Shown in pieces: positions 61,098-64,000 of a stretch of 64,000 bases of DNA. Below the pieces are notes generated by a model that saw only the letters and a list, made by a program, of their open reading frames with translations, was not told where the DNA came from and ran no database searches. Positions within the stretch are counted from its first letter, which is position 1; every line of letters begins with the position of its first letter. The DNA comes from Halomonas sp. (GTDB taxonomy: Bacteria; Pseudomonadota; Gammaproteobacteria; Pseudomonadales; Halomonadaceae): the NCBI RefSeq assembly GCF_017983445.1, contig NZ_JAGOBJ010000002.1:186001-250000 (forward strand), in the 5' to 3' direction. The position numbers and the translations under genes are program-made.

Positions 61098-62294
61098 TTA
61101 CGCCTCGACTGCGGCACGCCCTTTGATGATTGAGCGGGCGAGCATCAGGTACGCCACCGAACCACAGGCGGCCATGGCCAGAACGACCGTTTCCAGCGTA
61201 TGCGGCAGTACGGCGGACAGGGCGCTTAAGATACCGGCGATACCGAATTGGGCGGCACCCAGAAGCGCGGCAGCCGTTCCGCCACTGGTAGGAAAGAACT
61301 CCAAAAAGCAGGCTTGAATATTGGGCGAGATTGCCCCTACCGTGCCGATGGTGAGCATCATGGCCGCCAGGAAGGCATACATTGACCAGTCCATGAAAGC
61401 AGCCATCAACAGCAGCAATATGCCGACCGCCTGACAGCCCGTCGCCAACTGCAGAATTCGTAGCGACGGCAATCTGGAAAGCAGTATCCGATTAAGAATA
61501 TTGAAGATAAGCATCGCGACGATGTTCGCTGCAAACAGCATCGAAAAGCTTGAGGGTGACTGCTCGAAATGCCCCTGATAGATAAATGAGGCGTAGGTGA
61601 TGAACATCATCAGGGTGGAAAAAGACGCGGCCTGCCAGGCAATGAATGGCAGCGCCGGCTTTGTCGACAGCACCAGTTTGTATCGCGCCAGCAGGCTCAT
61701 CTGCGGGCCTTTCGCTCTCGACACCTTGCCCGCGCCCGAAAACAGCACTCGTACTAGCAACGGCACCAGCAGCACCGCGTACGCTGCCAGGGCGAAGAAA
61801 ATATAGTGCCAGGAGCCCAGCGCCAGAATCGCGCTGCCAACGCTTGGGGCAATGCCCGGCGCCAGTACCATGATAAAGCCCATCATCGAGAACAGTTTCG
61901 CGGCGTCACGGCCTGACACCCGGTCGCGCACCAGCGCAGGTACCGATACCAGCGTTAAACCCGCACCAATCGCCTGAATGGCCCGCCCGCCCAGCAGAGT
62001 GTTCAAGGAATCCGCCATGCCGATGGCAATGCTTGAGAGCGCAAAAATCGCCAGTCCGCTCATCAAAACCCGCTGGCGTCCAAAGCGGTCCGAAAGCGCG
62101 CCGCCGATCAACTGACCCAACGCCATCGCGAACACATACACCGATACGCTCAGCGATACCGCCTGCTGAGAAATTCCCAGCGATTCGCCGATGACCGGAA
62201 ACGCCGGTAGATAGGTATCCATGGAAAACGGGCCCAGCATCATGGTCAATGCCAGGCTCAGCACCACAATGAAGGGCGTTTTAGATTGGGTCAT
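61098..62294 (-). CDS. Bcr/CflA-family multidrug efflux MFS transporter
   Basis: A 398-residue twelve-helix transporter. MMLGPFSMDTYLPAFPVIGESL near 19-40 and GQLIGGALSDRFGRQRVLMSG near 62-82 (motif A, GxxxDRxGRR) are Bcr/CflA marks. It probably expels drugs such as bicyclomycin or sulfonamides using proton force, though the native substrate is unknown. It converges on the siderophore ABC operon. It could instead export an endogenous siderophore, but there is no biosynthesis gene to support that. Confidence 0.88.
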   Translation of the reverse strand: MTQSKTPFIVVLSLALTMMLGPFSMDTYLPAFPVIGESLGISQQAVSLSVSVYVFAMALGQLIGGALSDRFGRQRVLMSGLAIFALSSIAIGMADSLNTLLGGRAIQAIGAGLTLVSVPALVRDRVSGRDAAKLFSMMGFIMVLAPGIAPSVGSAILALGSWHYIFFALAAYAVLLVPLLVRVLFSGAGKVSRAKGPQMSLLARYKLVLSTKPALPFIAWQAASFSTLMMFITYASFIYQGHFEQSPSSFSMLFAANIVAMLIFNILNRILLSRLPSLRILQLATGCQAVGILLLLMAAFMDWSMYAFLAAMMLTIGTVGAISPNIQACFLEFFPTSGGTAAALLGAAQFGIAGILSALSAVLPHTLETVVLAMAACGSVAYLMLARSIIKGRAAVEA

Positions 62295-62403
62295 GAGAGC
62301 TCGCGATAAATGGCGTAATGATGAACAACATCAGCGATATGATACCGATTGACGCCATCATCAGCCAATATTCGCCAATGTAAAGGCGCAATAACCGCTT
62401 GCG

Positions 62404-63564
62404 TTACTCGCTCATTTTCAGCTCTTTGACCACCGCATCCAGATGGCTTGAATTGATCTCGGCGGGTGAGTTGGCGCCAATCAGCGTCATGGTCACGCGC
62501 ATGTCGGCAGCGATCAGGTCGAGCAGATGAGAAACGCCTTGCTCGCCGCGTGCCGCCAGGGCGTAAACGTAGGCGCGGCCCAGCAAAACGCCCTGAGCGC
62601 CCAGAGCCAGCATACGCACTACATCAAGGCCGGAGCGCACGCCGGAATCAGCCAATACGGTCATTTTATCGCCCACCGCCTCGGCAATATGTGGCAGTGC
62701 TTGCGCAGTGGAAATTGCTCCATCCAACTGGCGCCCGCCATGGTTGGAGACCACGATGCCATCGGCACCCATATGAAGCGCTTCCTGGGCGTCCTCTTTA
62801 TCCAGGAGGCCCTTGATGATCAGCTTGCCTTTCCAACTATCGCGAATCCACTCAAGCTCGCTCCAACTGATGGAGGGGTCAAAGTTCTTCGCCAGAAAGC
62901 CCATGTAGTCTTCCATGTTCATCTCGCGCCCGGTGTAGGCCTCAATGTTCCCGAACGATAGCGGCTTGCCCTTGACCCCCACATCATAGGCCCACTGCGG
63001 GTGGGTGATAGCCTGCGCGAACTGGCGCAGCTTGGCGTTAGGGCCCGACATCCCCGAGCGACGGTCGCGGTAGCGCGAACCCGGCAGCGGCATATCGACG
63101 GTAAACACCAGCGTTTTCATGCCGGCTTCCCAGGCACGCTCCAGGGAATTTTTCATAAAGCCGCGATCTTTCAAAACGTAAAGCTGTGACCATTGCTCGC
63201 CGTGAGCATTTTTGGCCACTTCCTCCATCGAACAGACCGACACGGTGGAAAGCGTATAGGGAATGCCCGCTTTCTCCGCGGCGCGGGCCGCTTGCACTTC
63301 GCCACGCCGGGCATACATGCCTGCCGCCCCAATCGGTGCCAGCGCAACGGGCATTTTCCACTGGCTACCTAAAATCTCGGTTTCAAGCGACGGCGTGCCG
63401 CCACCCTTGAGTACACGCTGGCGCAACGGAATCGCCTGCAACGCCTCGACGTTGCTGCGCAGCGTACTTTCCGTCACCGAGCCGCCATCAAGGTAGTCAA
63501 ACAAAAAACGAGGAACACGCCGCTGGGCGGCTTGCCGATAATCAGAGGGGCTTGAAATGATCAT
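62404..63564 (-). CDS. lldD: L-lactate dehydrogenase (quinone, FMN-dependent)
   Basis: A 386-residue FMN alpha-hydroxyacid dehydrogenase, near the 396 of E. coli LldD. The start at 63564 ([20 protein letters not shown]) follows AAAGGC; the frame reaches 16 codons further without support. [15 protein letters not shown] near 11, [16 protein letters not shown] near 170 and [11 protein letters not shown] near 275, with the catalytic His and Arg, are intact. It oxidises L-lactate to pyruvate and feeds the quinone pool. No lctP or lldR next to it here. Loop near residues 180-235 is the membrane-contacting region. Confidence 0.93.
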   Translation of the reverse strand: MIISSPSDYRQAAQRRVPRFLFDYLDGGSVTESTLRSNVEALQAIPLRQRVLKGGGTPSLETEILGSQWKMPVALAPIGAAGMYARRGEVQAARAAEKAGIPYTLSTVSVCSMEEVAKNAHGEQWSQLYVLKDRGFMKNSLERAWEAGMKTLVFTVDMPLPGSRYRDRRSGMSGPNAKLRQFAQAITHPQWAYDVGVKGKPLSFGNIEAYTGREMNMEDYMGFLAKNFDPSISWSELEWIRDSWKGKLIIKGLLDKEDAQEALHMGADGIVVSNHGGRQLDGAISTAQALPHIAEAVGDKMTVLADSGVRSGLDVVRMLALGAQGVLLGRAYVYALAARGEQGVSHLLDLIAADMRVTMTLIGANSPAEINSSHLDAVVKELKMSE

Positions 63565-63797
63565 GAATTTGCCTTTACTCGACACGGGAAACGGAGAAGT
63601 GACCGTACACATAAAACCTTCATGCTAACTCCAGCTAGCGTACCAAGTAACGCCCTGTCTAGAGCGATTCGTGGCCCTGAACTTTAGTCTATGAGCGGTT
63701 TAGCAGACTGAACGCGCCTACCCCATCGAGCCCAACATTGCAGAAACCCGAAATACGAACAATGCTTGAACAGTGTTTGTATTAAAGGAGCTTTGCA

Positions 63798-64000
63798 ATG
63801 GCGGACTTCAAGCAGCGCGAATGGGTGAAATGGAAATGGGGTGACAACTGGGCCGAGGGTCAGGTGACCCGAAAATTTCAGGAAGAAGTAACCCGCAAGT
63901 TGCAGGGCAGCGAGGTAACCCGCAAAGGTAGCGAGAAGAATCCCGCGTACCTGATCAAACAAGAGAACGGCAGCAGAGTCCTGAAACTTCACACCGAGCT
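63798..64000 (+). CDS. DUF2945 (HVA1-like) protein, 5' part
   Basis: The first 67 codons run off the right edge. AAAGGAG lies seven bases before the ATG. The basic, Trp-rich start (MADFKQREWVKWKWGDNWAE) and the repeated VTRK(F/L) segments match the DUF2945/HVA1 TUDOR-like domain. Members are short, uncharacterised proteins, usually about 70-75 residues, so most of it is present. Confidence 0.75.
   Translation, partial: MADFKQREWVKWKWGDNWAEGQVTRKFQEEVTRKLQGSEVTRKGSEKNPAYLIKQENGSRVLKLHTE

Overview
The window reads as chromosomal DNA of a Gram-negative, aerobic, probably halophilic gammaproteobacterium. Protein style (acidic tails and insertions in exported proteins, fused LplT-Aas acyltransferase, many TonB receptors) points to a Halomonas-like Halomonadaceae member. 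That assignment is an inference from protein resemblance; there is no rRNA or other marker here. I see no tRNA, rRNA, CRISPR array, transposase or prophage gene.

Layout. (1) 1-6162: iron-siderophore locus. The 3' end of a TonB receptor converges on a divergent Fur-box-controlled pair of operons: binding protein plus two FecCD permeases on the minus strand, ATPase plus an Apd1-like iron-sulfur protein on the plus strand. (2) 6189-13941: ZIP-like membrane protein and cytochrome b561, a LysR/EamA pair, a Nudix-like remnant, an RsiV-like lipoprotein, a repeat-bearing PPC-domain exported protein, RlpA-like protein and a CurA-like reductase. (3) 14194-18890: a membrane quinoprotein glucose dehydrogenase convergent with a TonB receptor resembling the E. 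coli PQQ receptor PqqU/YncD. (4) 19072-28919: small YqaE/Pmp3 protein, DAACS symporter plus deaminase, thioredoxin-reductase-like flavoprotein, MmyB-type regulator/MFS pair, cold-shock protein, RlmA, EamA/LysR pair and an XRE regulator. (5) 29055-40181: LplT-Aas fusion, nitroreductase, MscS channel, FMN glutamate-synthase-like protein, an exported subtilase with a non-canonical catalytic Asp site, and a DUF1275 protein. (6) 40467-43667: aaeXAB-like aromatic-acid efflux operon. (7) 43834-50359: acetyltransferase, decayed RND pump tail, mdaB/LysR pair, potassium channel and glpFK. (8) 50360-53900: DUF2231 protein overlapping a sorbosone-dehydrogenase-like protein, then an SO_0444-type metal efflux permease divergent from its MerR regulator. 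(9) 54026-61027: DUF697-like protein and a complete siderophore import operon (receptor, binding protein, two permeases, ATPase). (10) 61098-64000: Bcr/CflA efflux pump, lldD, and the start of a DUF2945 gene.

How the parts work together. Two separate siderophore ABC systems and three TonB receptors make outer-membrane scavenging the main theme. One receptor probably brings in PQQ for the neighbouring quinoprotein dehydrogenase rather than iron. A second theme is regulator/transporter pairs facing each other (LysR/EamA twice, MmyB-type/MFS, MerR/permease) and respiratory dehydrogenases feeding quinones (glucose dehydrogenase, LldD).

A non-coding theme also recurs: short tandem duplications with 13-18 bp periods sit in promoters and right at gene ends (7541-7574, 12048-12073, 18906-18950, 39321-39410, 49109-49180, 52296-52368). 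In two cases the repeats copy a stop codon or a terminator T-tract.
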